From assembly GCA_033558025.1 (NCBI GenBank), contig JAUCEF010000009.1:992001-1056000 (forward strand): DNA of 64,000 bases, in the 5' to 3' direction. Below the pieces are notes generated by a model. It did not search any database. It saw only the letters and a list, made by a program, of their open reading frames with translations, and was not told the DNA's origin. Made by a program: the position numbers and the translations under genes. This DNA comes from Phytophthora sp. 'mugwort' (taxonomy: Eukaryota > Oomycota > Peronosporomycetes > Peronosporales > Peronosporaceae). Positions 22,448 to 33,522 of the stretch are shown here, in pieces (the first letter of the stretch is position 1; every line of letters starts with the position of its first letter).

Positions 22448-24256
22448 GAGCACCTCGTGTGCTCGTGCAAAAGGACGCTGTAGTTTAGAGTTTCAACGAA
22501 TTTTAAAGTCAGCTAAAATAAACAGCGAAGGTTTAGACAGTATGCGTCTCGCTCACAACAGAATAGCCTATCCACGCAGAAGTATTATTCATTACGGACA
22601 GCTTTTTCAATCTTTTTACAGACGAAGAAAAGTGGCAAAGCTCGTGCTGCTGATAATTTTCTAGCTAAGGATACAGGGCTACTTCTCACAAATTATTAAT
22701 CTGCTTCGTGAGCGCTATAGAGATGACACCTCCAACAGAAAGCGCGTAGCCAAGATTAGAGACAAAATGGCAAGCTCGATTGAGGAACGCAATCTACTAT
22801 ACACGATCTCTGTTTCTTGGTGGAGCACTAAGTAGTACATGGAGATGTTGCCAGGGGGCTCAATTCCATATATGACGTAGCACTTCTCACTATGATGTGG
22901 CACACATTTGGGAGGGCTATCGATACTTGATTTACCCGAAAGCAGCAACTGTCACTGGCAGCTTCACGCGAGCTGTTTCCGAAATTGCTCGAATTAAATC
23001 CCCGGAGCAGGCACAAAGGCCGCTGTCAACATCACGGTTGTGTTGTATCAGACACCATGCACAATTACAAAGCGACCGTCACCATCTGAGTCGACGACGA
23101 CCGAGCTTGTGCTATCAATCTTGCTCGCAATCTTAACCACAGAGCAAACGAGCGCGTGCGCTCAATTGACTGTGGGAAATCGTTCGCAAAGGCTGCGTCA
23201 CTTCGCAAGCGCTGGAGGGATCTGCTAAATTCGCATCTGGCGGCATACAAATCCCAGAGGCCGCAGTATCTTGCGTTGCAGGCCAGCGGAGCCATCTCCG
23301 ACTCGTGCGCGTCTGTTCGCGTTAGTGGACATCCAACGATCTTGCCTGAAGTTCTGCGTCAAGCTATACGAACACGTTCAGAAGCCATATATCAGTATAT
23401 ATAACGGCTCATACATATGCACATAAATTAAACGACTTAAGATTAAGATACGGAGGCTGAATTGAAGCCAGTGATCTGAAAGCGGAGCTTCCTGATCTAC
23501 CAATGATCTACTCCATCGTGTGTATGGGGGATCTCATCAGATTGTCTCGCAAGAGCTCCTGTCCCTCGCAACGCAACTTTTCCACGCTGTCGTCCGCACG
23601 CAATCAGTCCGCCGCAGTTCGCCGTCCGACGTCCAGCCGACTATCAGCCGGGCCACAGTCCGCCGTGTCGGCGCCGTGTTGCCTTGGGTCTGTCCGCTGT
23701 GTCGGTTTTGCAGCTGTTTGCCTTTATACTGTCCGCCGTGCCGCTGCGCCGTGTCGTCTACTGGGTCGAACGCTGAATGGGGGAGATCACAAAATTTGCC
23801 GCCTATTCCACAAGGTACGTTTTTCACCCCCTTTCCGCTGTCATTTGGAAGTGAATAGGCCGGCGCTGATTGGCGAGAGGCTTTTGGTGTCTTATACGTG
23901 TGACTCATTGCAAGTTTCTGGATTCCGGTCCGGAATCTGCAGTCACTATTCACTCCACTTCCCAATTTGCAGCCAACTCTTCGGACCAGGACAGAAGGCG
24001 ACAGATGATCTTATTTCGGGGGTGCGTTTGGAAGGTCGCCAAAACTCCCGAGTATACAATCTTCAAGATAAATACGCGAAAAGGCGCGAAACCACCGGCC
24101 GCGACGAGCGAAGGAGGAGTGGGACAAGGTGGCACGATGGAGAGCTCTGCAGGCTTGGGCTACATGAACGAGGGGGTGTAGCGGGCAAGGAGGAGCAAGA
24201 GGAACAAGGTGGAGACTGGACGACGGTGGAGGCAAGAACAAGCGTATAGGATCCAA
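22448..24256. other. Unassigned DNA outside IR1 with reading-frame fragments
   Basis: No recognised gene. Fragments near 22900-23404 on the plus strand, and a 248-codon plus-strand frame at 23503-24249 with proline, serine and arginine bias, do not match a family I know. A motif near 23803-23818 (cctattccacaaggta) could be a splice-donor-like site, but no partner is evident. It may be the left part of a retroelement whose body is missing. Confidence 0.35.
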
Positions 24257-24496
24257 CACCGAACAGAAAACGGAAAAATGAATTTGCGGCAACAACAATG
24301 GAGCTCCAAACAGCAGGAGCACAAGAGGTCGCCGGTCAAGTACCGCGCAGGGAATAGCACTGCAGCAGGTACTTGAAGGATCAGGCAGTTCTTTCAATTC
24401 GAAGGAAAATTGGAACTCAAGCCGGCCTACCCGGACAAGAACGGCACAGATTCTTCGTACAAGGATGCCGTGCAGGTTGGCACGCAGAGCCGCAAC
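24257..24496 (+). other. Foreign retroelement-like fragment fused to a copia LTR remnant
   Basis: Plus-strand translation gives a hydrophilic stretch (for example LELKPAYPDKNGTDSSYKD) that runs directly into the LTR remnant at 24497. The 3' LTR of the same copia element has quite different sequence at the corresponding place (29024-29181). The copia 5' LTR is therefore missing its upstream part and has been joined to this sequence. I cannot name the source. Confidence 0.4.
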
Positions 24497-24590
24497 GCTA
24501 TCCATTCATTCTACAATATACTTGCTGCGAGGCACCACAACAAGGAGCCTTGCGTCAACTTGTTCAAGACCCACAAGTAAGCTCCTTTTA
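24497..24590 (+). repeat. 5' LTR remnant of the copia element
   Basis: 94 bp, from GCTATCCATTCATTCTACAA to AAGCTCCTTTTA, are repeated in the same orientation at 29182-29275 with one mismatch. It ends exactly where the primer-binding site begins, as an LTR should. The upstream part expected from the 3' LTR (about 158 bp) is absent. Confidence 0.8.
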
Positions 24591-24602
24591 GGTTATGAGC
24601 CT
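24591..24602 (+). promoter_or_regulatory. Copia primer-binding site matching the tRNA-iMet anticodon arm
   Basis: GGTTATGAGCCT directly follows the 5' LTR remnant. It is the complement of the GGCTCATAACC-type anticodon arm of eukaryotic initiator tRNA-Met. Priming by a tRNA-iMet half-molecule rather than the 3' end is known from Drosophila copia. The match is inferred from tRNA knowledge, not from a tRNA in this window. Confidence 0.65.
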
Positions 24603-25743
24603 AACTGGCTCGCCTTCTGCAGCGACCAGTGAAGACTTCGAAGACTCGCGAGGCTATCACGAAGACCTAGAAGAATACACGAGGAACGCGATGCTAACGA
24701 CACTGACGGAGAGCATGCAAGTCGACGGACGAATCGGTTTGGACTCCCTGACGACCTGCTGTTCGACCTTCAGGATCGAGATACGATCGAGCAGCACGCC
24801 CAACTACAACTCATCCTTCATCTACAATCGGAGTTGATAGAAATGAAAAGGCAGCTCACTGTACGATGACGCCGCGTCCAATCCATGTCAGACACAAGCA
24901 TGGAAACGGCATCTCCGTCCCCAAAGAAGCCGAAAATTTAGGACGTTCGCTGTACAAACTTCAAGGGAAACGAGGTGTACCCCCGGGCTCGGAGCAGGAT
25001 TTGAACACTTCATCCACGAGTTTGAACACGCCATAAGGACTGAGAAACTTGTAAATGGATCGACCAGGACCGACGATATTAAAGCATCGGTGATTGTAAA
25101 CTTTCTCGAGGAGAAGGCATCCAGATACTATCACAAGAAGAACTCTAAGTGGCAGCGACGTCATGATGGTGAGAACATGCCATACTCAGACGTGAAGCGC
25201 GCGATGCGCGCAAAGTTCGGCTGTAAGCTGGGCCAGCTTGAACTCAGCACGGAGATGCAGTGCAACAAGCGAGAAGGAGATTCGTGGCATGATTACTTGG
25301 AGTATTTGAATTTTATCGAGAGCCTCATGGAAGGTGACCAGACCAAAATGGTCATGGAAGCATTCGGAAACCATGCATGCCCCGAACTGACAGCCACGCT
25401 CCTGTCGTCCGTCGCGGAATCAGCCACAGACTATGTGCTAGAGACTGATCGTATGAAGCGATGCTGTACAAGCTGAAAGGAGACGGTTGACGTCATGGCA
25501 CCAAGCGAGACGAAAGAAAAGATCGCCATGGTGAGCGCCACAACCACAATGGGTATGGTGATCGTGCTCACGATCGCAACAACAGCGAAAGTGACCACCG
25601 ATCGTATAATTCGAGAACAAATGACAGTAATTTGGAGCGACGTCAACAGCACCGCCCTAATGGGCAAGCGTTTGCCGCCACCGGAAATCGAGGTGAGATC
25701 CCTGTGTCACGTATGCAGTCAATCCGGACACAAGATGTTTTAT
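24595..25743 (+). pseudogene. Copia gag region, broken
   Basis: Frames at 24595-24837, 25090-25476 and 25495-25974 carry gag-like sequence in separate frames. Blocks include FLEEKASRYYHKKNSKW, WHDYLEYLNFIESL and a CCHC zinc knuckle CHVCSQSGHKMFYC (25702-25743; C-x2-C-x4-H-x4-C). Gag would package element RNA into virus-like particles. At least two frameshifts make it non-functional as one protein. Confidence 0.7.
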
Positions 25744-28700
25744 TGCCCACTTGTCGAGCAGGCCAAAACGCTAGCGTCAAGCGGGAGCGCCAACGTAGCT
25801 AATGCCAGCACGAGTGATGATGAAGCGTCTAGCAGCTCTGACAATGAAGCCCATGTGTTGGTTGTTGCCAGCATTCCTGATCGAATTACGAAAGACGTCT
25901 CAAGTACTGTGTGGACCGTGGATTCTGGTGCGTCGCACCACCTCTGCATCGATCGTGTATCAGCTTTTCGCTAGTGAATCAGCTCTTCTATCCATTAAGG
26001 TTGCAAATGACAACATAGTCGTCGCCACGGAAAAGGAAGCACGCTTATCACCACAACTACAAATGGAGTCAAGCGCACGGTTTTGTTAAAGAATGTGTTC
26101 TACTCGAGCGGAATTGACAGAAACTTGATATCAGTCGCGCAGCTTACGAAACGAAGTTACACATGCAAGTTTGACAAGAATCAGTGTGTCACAAGTCCGA
26201 ATCAGGCAAGATCATCGCTGAAGTGGGGAATTCACCGACAAATGGACTTTGGTCAATAGGTATCAAACAGGGTTCGGCTTCCTTTGCGACAATGACGACT
26301 TCCTCCTTCAGCAGTGGCATGAACGCCTTGGACACATAGATTTTCAGGACCTCGTTCGGATGGTCGACAAGAAACTAGCTGGAGGAATGATAGTACCCAA
26401 TGGGAAGATGAGTTTTTGTATGAGCTGCGCTGAAGCAAAACAAACCCGTCGAGCAAAGAACAAGCAAGACTCATCTTCTTCCGCTCCGACCGATGGACCT
26501 GGTGCAACTCTGGGTGTAGACTTGAAGACTGATATGACCCCGGACCGACTCGGCCACAAACACATCCTTACCATTGTGGATCACGGTACGAACTACAATC
26601 GCGTCTACTTACTGAGTAAGACGAGCGACGCGGAAGGTCACTTGGAAGACTTCATCAGCGAGTTTGAGAGACAATACAACATTAAGGTGAAGGTGATTCG
26701 AATCGATGGTGGCGGTGAATTTGGGAGCAGGAGACTTGATCGTTTCTTTCTCAACCGATGCATTCGTCATCAGTCGACTGAGGCTGGTATTTATCGTCCA
26801 AGGGCAAAGCAGAACGCTTCCATAGAAATGTCATGGACTCAGCTAGCGCGATGCTATGGGCGTCAGCACTGCCTCAAAGATTCTGGGGCGACGCCGTTTT
26901 CTATGCGAGTTACATCCGTAACTACCTACCGACTCGAGCAAACTCACGAAGCACTCAGCGAAGAAACGTGCTGAAAATAGGATTGTTATCGGCATCGACC
27001 CTCACAAGAATGCGTACCATATTTACATCTCGAGAACAAAACGGATTATTTCGACGACTCACATCCAGAACATTGACTACTTGGATTCACGAGCCATGGG
27101 GCGGTACATGGACGCCACTAACACTGAACACGATTTCAGCCACACCGCCACTAACGAAAATCTGCCTCAGGATCAGGCAAGACGTGGTGATGATCTGCCT
27201 CAAGAGCAGGAAAGCAGTCAAGCCGCGAGCTCCCATTGAAGACGCTGGAAGTTTGGCAGACCAGCAGCAGCTGACATCACGAGCAATTCAGCGTATTTTC
27301 GGGTTAAACCGTGGCGCCTATGCACTCCATCCCGTGACTTCCATGTACCCAATCATTTCTGGACGTGTTTGCTGCGCCTGTGAGCACGCTTCTAACTATC
27401 AGTCTCGATGGAGGCACTGCAATCGCAACTATACGAGCGGATGATGGTACGAAGGAGCCAGCCACCATGGCTGAAGCCAAAGCTAGTCCCTACTGGCGGA
27501 AATGGCAGCAAGCAATACAGGAGGAGCCTAAAGCCATTTCGGACAACGCGACATGGATTGTCGTCGATACACCTAGTGATGGTAACCGGATCACTGCGAA
27601 ATGGGTTTTAAGCTGAAGTCCGACAGCAAGGGCGACCTAGAGAGATTTAAAGCTCGCTTAGTGGCCCGCGGATTCAACCAAAAGTACGGGATTGATTTTG
27701 CCGGAACATTTGCACCAGCCTTGAAGATTTCGAGTCTAAAACTCCTTGTTGCATTGGCCGCACTTTGGCACGCGATGATCCGGCAAAGATATGTACCGAA
27801 TGCCTACCTTTGCGCCGACCATGACAGACCAATCTTTATGCGAGCACCAGCAGGACTACAACTGCCAAGAGGGAAGTCATTACTACTTCAGAAGAGTTTG
27901 TATGGCCTAAAGCAGAGCGGCAAGCTGTGGAATGATACCGTCCATAGCTACTTACTGGAAATAGAATTCAGGAGGAGCGAGCTTGACCCATGCCTGTATT
28001 TCAGATGGCATGACGGCAAACTAACGGTACTAGGCCTCTATGTTGACGACGTGATCGTCGTCAGCCAGCGTGAAAATGATTCTGAATGGACGATGCAGAA
28101 GCTCGCTGACCAATTTCAGATCAAGGACATGGGACCTGCTGAGAAGTATTTGGGGATTAACATTGAGCAGAGTGATCGCGGCATCTACCTTCACCAGACT
28201 ACAAATATTGACAGCTTAATGGCCAAATGTGGCATGGAGAACAGCCGCCCGATATCAACACCGATGGGCTCGACAAAAGACTTACACAGCGATGACGATG
28301 AACTCTTTTACGATACCAACAACATGCGGGAGACGAGGGTCTCTACTGTGGATCAGAGACTGCACACGTCCGGATATTACGATGCCTGTGAACTACTTGG
28401 CTCGATTTGTGGCTACTCCTACTACTGCGCTTTGGATGGCTGTCAAGCGCATATTGCGCTACTTGCGAGGATCCCGAGAGATGAAATTGTTCTTCCCAAA
28501 ACCACAAGCACCGCAAGATCTCATCAAGGCAGCCATCTTTAGCGACGCTGACTGGGCCGGCGACAAGGATGTAAAATCAACATCAGGTGGGCTGCTAATC
28601 ACTAACAGCATGCCCATCTCATGGCATAGCAAAAAGCAATCGACCATCGCTCTCTCGACGTCCGAAGCGGAGTACATTGCAGGCGCGACCGCGGTACAAG

Positions 28701-29017
28701 ACTGCTTGTGGGTAAAACAATTGCTGACAGAGCTTAGCCTCCGCAAAAAGGAAGACCCTGTCGTACTGCACGTTGACAATCAGAGTGCCATCAAAAACAT
28801 GGAGAACGACGTGACCACTGCACGCATGAAGCACATCAACATTAAATTTCACTTCATACGCGACGCTATTCGCAACAAGGATGTTGCCGTTACCTATTGC
28901 CCAACCACTGAGATGAAGGCCGATATTTTCACATATCCACTCGGTGCAACACTGCACCAACGCAACGTGGCGATGCTCAAACTCGTCCGTCCGCACATTA
29001 CCGACCGTCACAGTTGA
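25744..29017 (+). pseudogene. Copia pol polyprotein, broken (protease, integrase, RT, RNase H)
   Basis: Domain order is that of Ty1/copia. An aspartic protease signature WTVDSGASHHLC lies near 25913-25948. The GAG-pre-integrase HHCC region (HERLGHIDF and CMSCAEAK) and the integrase core with IVDHGTNYN and IDGGGEF lie at 26249-26974. Reverse transcriptase spans 27601-28330, with KARLVARGFNQ and the catalytic YVDD at 28039-28050. RNase H spans 28229-29017, with SDADWAGDKD and STSEAEYIA. Integrase before RT identifies copia rather than gypsy. Frameshifts separate protease from integrase, integrase from RT, and RT from RNase H, so the element is dead. Confidence 0.85.
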
Positions 29018-29275
29018 GGAGGAGTCTTGGAGATCGCAAGTGCTGGCTCCATCTGCGATCAGTGCAGTGGCATCAGGAACGACCTGCGACGACTGTAATG
29101 ACGGCAATGACTGCAACTGGCGAGAATAGGCGAGACCCCTCATGCATATTAGGATAGCTCAGAGCTTTCAGCGACACGATAGCTATCCATTCATTCTACA
29201 ATATACCTGCTGCGAGGCACCACAACAAGGAGCCTTGCGTCAACTTGTTCAAGACCCACAAGTAAGCTCCTTTTA
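29018..29275 (+). repeat. Polypurine tract and 3' LTR of the copia element
   Basis: The RNase H frame stops at 29015-29017. A purine run (GGAGGAG) follows at once, then about 250 bp of LTR ending with the 94-bp block shared with 24497-24590. Only that terminal block is present at the 5' side. The precise first base of this LTR is uncertain (about 29024). Confidence 0.65.
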
Positions 29276-32200
29276 CGGAGAACTCTAAAGCGGTGAATAC
29301 TGGTGGCTCAAAACGTGTGGAGATCAAGGGCCTCCACTCGTCAATTGTTCAGGCAGATCCATACCCGATTCGGCGACAATACCATACCCACACTCTTATC
29401 AAAAGCACCCAAGACCCACAGGAATATCCATGATAAAGTCAATATTTGGTTGAGAGCTGGAAAGCCATTTTTAACGGTGAAGCTGAGGAGAAAGAGAACA
29501 TTGAAAGCTTTCTTTCGAGGTACCTCCATCGGTGGGTGATTGGTTGATTTATCGGAACTAGATGCAGCCATTAATGAGGAGGAAGTATCCGCAACCATTG
29601 CAGCGTGCAAGTACGGAAGGCATGTGGACCCGATAAACTGCCAAACGACTGGTGCAGGGACTACAGTGGACAATTAGTCACAGTACTGACCAAGCTGTGC
29701 AATCGTGTATGGAAGAAGGGATCACGCCGTCATATTTCCTTGAAGCCTACAATTTCAGCATCGGTAAGGGTGGATACATCTGACCCGCTGAATTATCGTC
29801 CCATTGCCCTTTTCAATTCGGATTACAAAATTTGCACGGATTTTAGCGCGACGAGTGCGGTCTTACATTACACAACTAGTTCAAACCACGCAGTGTGGAT
29901 TTGTTCCAGGAAGGAGGATCCACGAGGTGATTGACTTACTCGAAGTCGCAAAAGAAATTCGCAGGAACAATGGTCAGCTTAACGAAGCCCAAGTATATTA
30001 TTGGACTTCGTGAAAGCCTACGATTCACTAGACAGGGACTTTTTGATGGCTATCCTCAGAGCCAAAGGCCTCCCTCCTCGAATATGCAGGATCATCCAGA
30101 CAATACATTTCAACACCTTTGTTCAATTTATGGCGAATGGGCAATTGTCCAACAAAGTGCGGGTCACCACTGGCATCAGGCAGGGATGTCCACTGGTGCC
30201 CCTACTTTTTATCATCGCTGTCGACTTGCTATACGACGTCATCGAGTGCGAGCCAAACCTGAGAGGAATCTCGACGGGTAAACTAACTGAGCACGAAGAA
30301 ATCAGAGTAGCAGGTTACGCCGATGATACGGCCATTTATGTGGAAAGCAAATCAATGCCTGATGATACTTAACTTAAAAAAATCAACGGCGATCAACCTG
30401 GGCGGAGTAGACAATGACTCAGACACCACAGATGATGCGGAGGATCTCGCGTCGGGCCAGCAGCACGTACTGTCAGAAATAGCAGACTCACCATCCACCA
30501 GATACTTAGGTCATATTGATGGGTCGGGAGACACCACGGAGGAGGCATGGCACAACGCCTTCAACTCGCTCAGGGTGCGGCTTACGATGGCACAACCAAG
30601 ACAAATATGGTCATTCAACGAGCGGTCATTGCTGCAGCCATCATCTTCCCGAAGCTAGCGTACGTGGCACGACATGCGTGGCCCACCGAAAGTTTAGTCA
30701 AGAAAGCAGATTGGTTGATCAGGAACTTTGTCTGGTCTGCGAGCTTTTCGGGGCCGGATAAGGTTCCTACGGGGTGGATAACTAAAGAACTACCAGAGCT
30801 CGCACCTGCGCAAGGCGGAATTGGAATGCCAAATATACGGACGGAGTATCGGCAATGAGTGCCATGGGTCGTCGGCGAGTGGGCGCTGAATACATATCCA
30901 GAATGGAGGCATACTAGGGACCTACTGCACCAGAGAGATTGCGGGAATATGGAGCACATCGTGCCTAGAGCTGGTCAGCCGAAGACAGGACTACAAGAAA
31001 TACTGCGATCACATGGGCAACATCAGGTTCAAATGCATTGCTGAGCCGAGGGAGGAGGAGGCGCGAGACGCACCAAAGCTACGACCCCTGATGCGGCTCA
31101 GTATGGGGATGCGAACGTGGTGGACGCCACAAAGACTGAGCATTACTTGCTCGGGGCAAGCCCGGGAAGCGATGAAACAAACGATGCGGAGGAGACAACA
31201 AAACCGAGGAAGATGCATCACGGGAGCAGTGACGAAATTGCCAGTACAGCACCTTTGGATCGGGGATGCTCAAGGTTACAAAAGGAACTGGTCTGAGTTT
31301 AAGGAGGTGACTGGGAATATAACCGGGACGGACATCAAAGACATCATGACGCTCAATCGATACAAACTGGGGGTGGTTTGTTGTACACCAGTACAACTTG
31401 AGCTGCTTATGACCAGTAGGACAGCCCATTAGTTCCGGGAGCTAGCTCTGAATGTGCTGGCTAATTATCCCGAGCTAGTGTTTGAATGGCCTGAAGAAGA
31501 CTAGATACCAATACATCATGCATTGGAGGATCAACATCACGCAGTTAAGATGACATGACAGTCTACTTCGCATCATCCACACATGGGGATCCACACAGAA
31601 GGTGGTAGCATAGCGAGAGGAGGACAGCGCAGTTGACACGGCAGTGGCACGATTTTTTGGGGTTCCCGAAAAGAAAGTATGGTGTATGTTGCATCCGTGA
31701 CTCACGCGAATGACGCCAGTGTGGGTCGGAAAGCGACGGAGGACCCAGTCAAGGAAACGATGCAAACATCTCATAATCGAAAGAGAGACGACGTTGCACG
31801 TGTAGCCAAAGCCAAAATACAGCGCAAACTCGAAGCAACAACAGACAAGTGTCGTCAGCTTTACGTGGGTTGGAGTGGAAGCGAATACAGCAGATGGAGA
31901 ACGTCACTCCATACCAGACACAAACGTGATGAAACTAAAACTTAACAGGCTCAAGTTGTGTACAGGGAAGGACACCGGGTATCAGTGCATGGCAACACGA
32001 TGCAAAGGCACGAACAAAGGAGGCACGACACACCTGGTTTGGGAATGTGACGAAGCCAAGCAATTTTGGACGGTTCTATTACCCAAATGGGGGAAAGGAT
32101 ATGGAGCCGACTTGTCCACGGCAATGGAGTGAGGAGACACTAATGGCATATTTACCTTTAAACTGGGAGCAACATCGTAGTGGCTCGTATCGGGGGATCA

Positions 32201-33203
32201 CGCCCAGATCATCCCATGGGAAGTTGTGCACCATGTGGCAAGTGAACTCTGGCAGCTTGGGTGTGCCGTAACCCTGATTGCACTCCGGCGAAGCAATGTG
32301 GATCGACTATGCAATGACGGACGGAGGGAGCCAACAATTGACTCAGATAGTCGAAGGTGTGAGAAGCTGCATCAGAGAAGCGTATGCTCGGTACAGGATG
32401 GGGTTGTACCTTCTCGCGGAGAAGTCGAAGACCAGTATTGAAGTGGTAGATCAGATTATCACGAGATGGAAGACGGAAGTCGCCATAGCGGACGCACCAG
32501 AAGCCGCAGTGACGGAGATCCCATGTACCCGAGTGTTTTTTTTTTTTACGGTGGATCTCGAGGGAACCAGGTCCTGGTCCGGGTGGGGCCGTGAGTGTCG
32601 GCATTGAGGTCAACAGCAATCGTGGAGACAGCAAAATCAAGTGGGCGGCGGCGACTGCCCTAGGGAACCAAAGGATGATTAACAATGTCGCGGAGTTTGT
32701 GGGGTTGCACAGATTACTGCTACACGCCCATGAAAATGAGTGAACCGGCATTCACGTAGTTGTGGACAGTGCAATGATTTTACGATTGATGCGTGCGAGA
32801 AAGAAACCAAAGGCGCGGAAACTGCAGTACTGGTACCAGGAATCCACCCGATTATCCGATCTCTGTGGAGTAGCTAGCTAGAGGCACCATTATTGCAGAC
32901 ACAACAAAATGGCGGATTGGCTTGCCAACCATGCAATGGACGGCAAGCGCCGCACCATGGTGACCTTTGAAGTAGTGGGATTGAAGCACATATTACACAA
33001 GGGATTGGAGTCACTAAGAGGAGAGACATGCAGCATTGGCATGCAGAAAGCAGTGGTGACATCAACACCGAAAATGAAGAAGACAGATGAGGGGCAAGAG
33101 GCTCACAAGACTGCGGGGAATGACTTTCCCCGAGTAGAATCGATACTAGAGTTCAAGTCTATTGTACACTCAGTAACACAATATACCTCACCTTATTATT
33201 AAA
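29276..33203 (+). mobile_element. LINE-type non-LTR retrotransposon, decayed and 5'-truncated
   Basis: Starts right after the copia 3' LTR and ends in a short TTATTATTAAAA tail near 33203. The reverse transcriptase, the cysteine/histidine block and the RNase H are seen as described in the next entry. No endonuclease domain is visible upstream of the RT, so the 5' part is missing or unrecognisable. Confidence 0.75.
29540..32960 (+). pseudogene. LINE ORF2-like polyprotein, frameshifted
   Basis: RT blocks are spread over frames: CGPDKLPNDWCRDY (near 29625), SDPLNYRPIALFNSDYKI (near 29778), CGFVPGRRIHEVIDLL (near 29895), DFVKAYDSLDRDFL (30004-30045), GIRQGCPLVPLLF (near 30174) and the catalytic GYADDTA (30313-30333). 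Downstream, CKGTNKGGTTHLVWEC (near 31998-32050) is a zf-RVT-type CCHC knuckle. 32560-32960 encodes an RNase H-like domain ending ADWLANHAMD, broken by stops. Non-LTR elements that carry a C-terminal RNase H are known in plants and other eukaryotes. Confidence 0.75.
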
Positions 33204-33495
33204 ACTTTCACTCTGTTTGATGGGGCCGCTGGGATACAACCTATGAGCGGGATACTATCCAAGATGCATTAGTATGGATCTACCACCAGGTGGATCTTCG
33301 CTTTGAGTTTGTAGGATGAGGATGAGGTGTATAGTCTTTGCCACTATTTTCGCTGACCCAAGGCAGTATTACACTCTTCAGTCATGTATTTCCAAATGTA
33401 TCCAGCGAAGCCCATTGTTCGTCTATCACGCACATCATCCATTTAGCTACTAAAAAAACGCTATTCGCACTCTACGTACAAAATGCAGTCGTAAC
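33204..33495. other. Short non-coding stretch before IR2
   Basis: Unique sequence between the LINE tail and the left end of IR2. No gene or repeat is recognised. Confidence 0.5.
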
Positions 33496-33522
33496 CTTCC
33501 ATAGTGGAAGATGTTAACGAGT

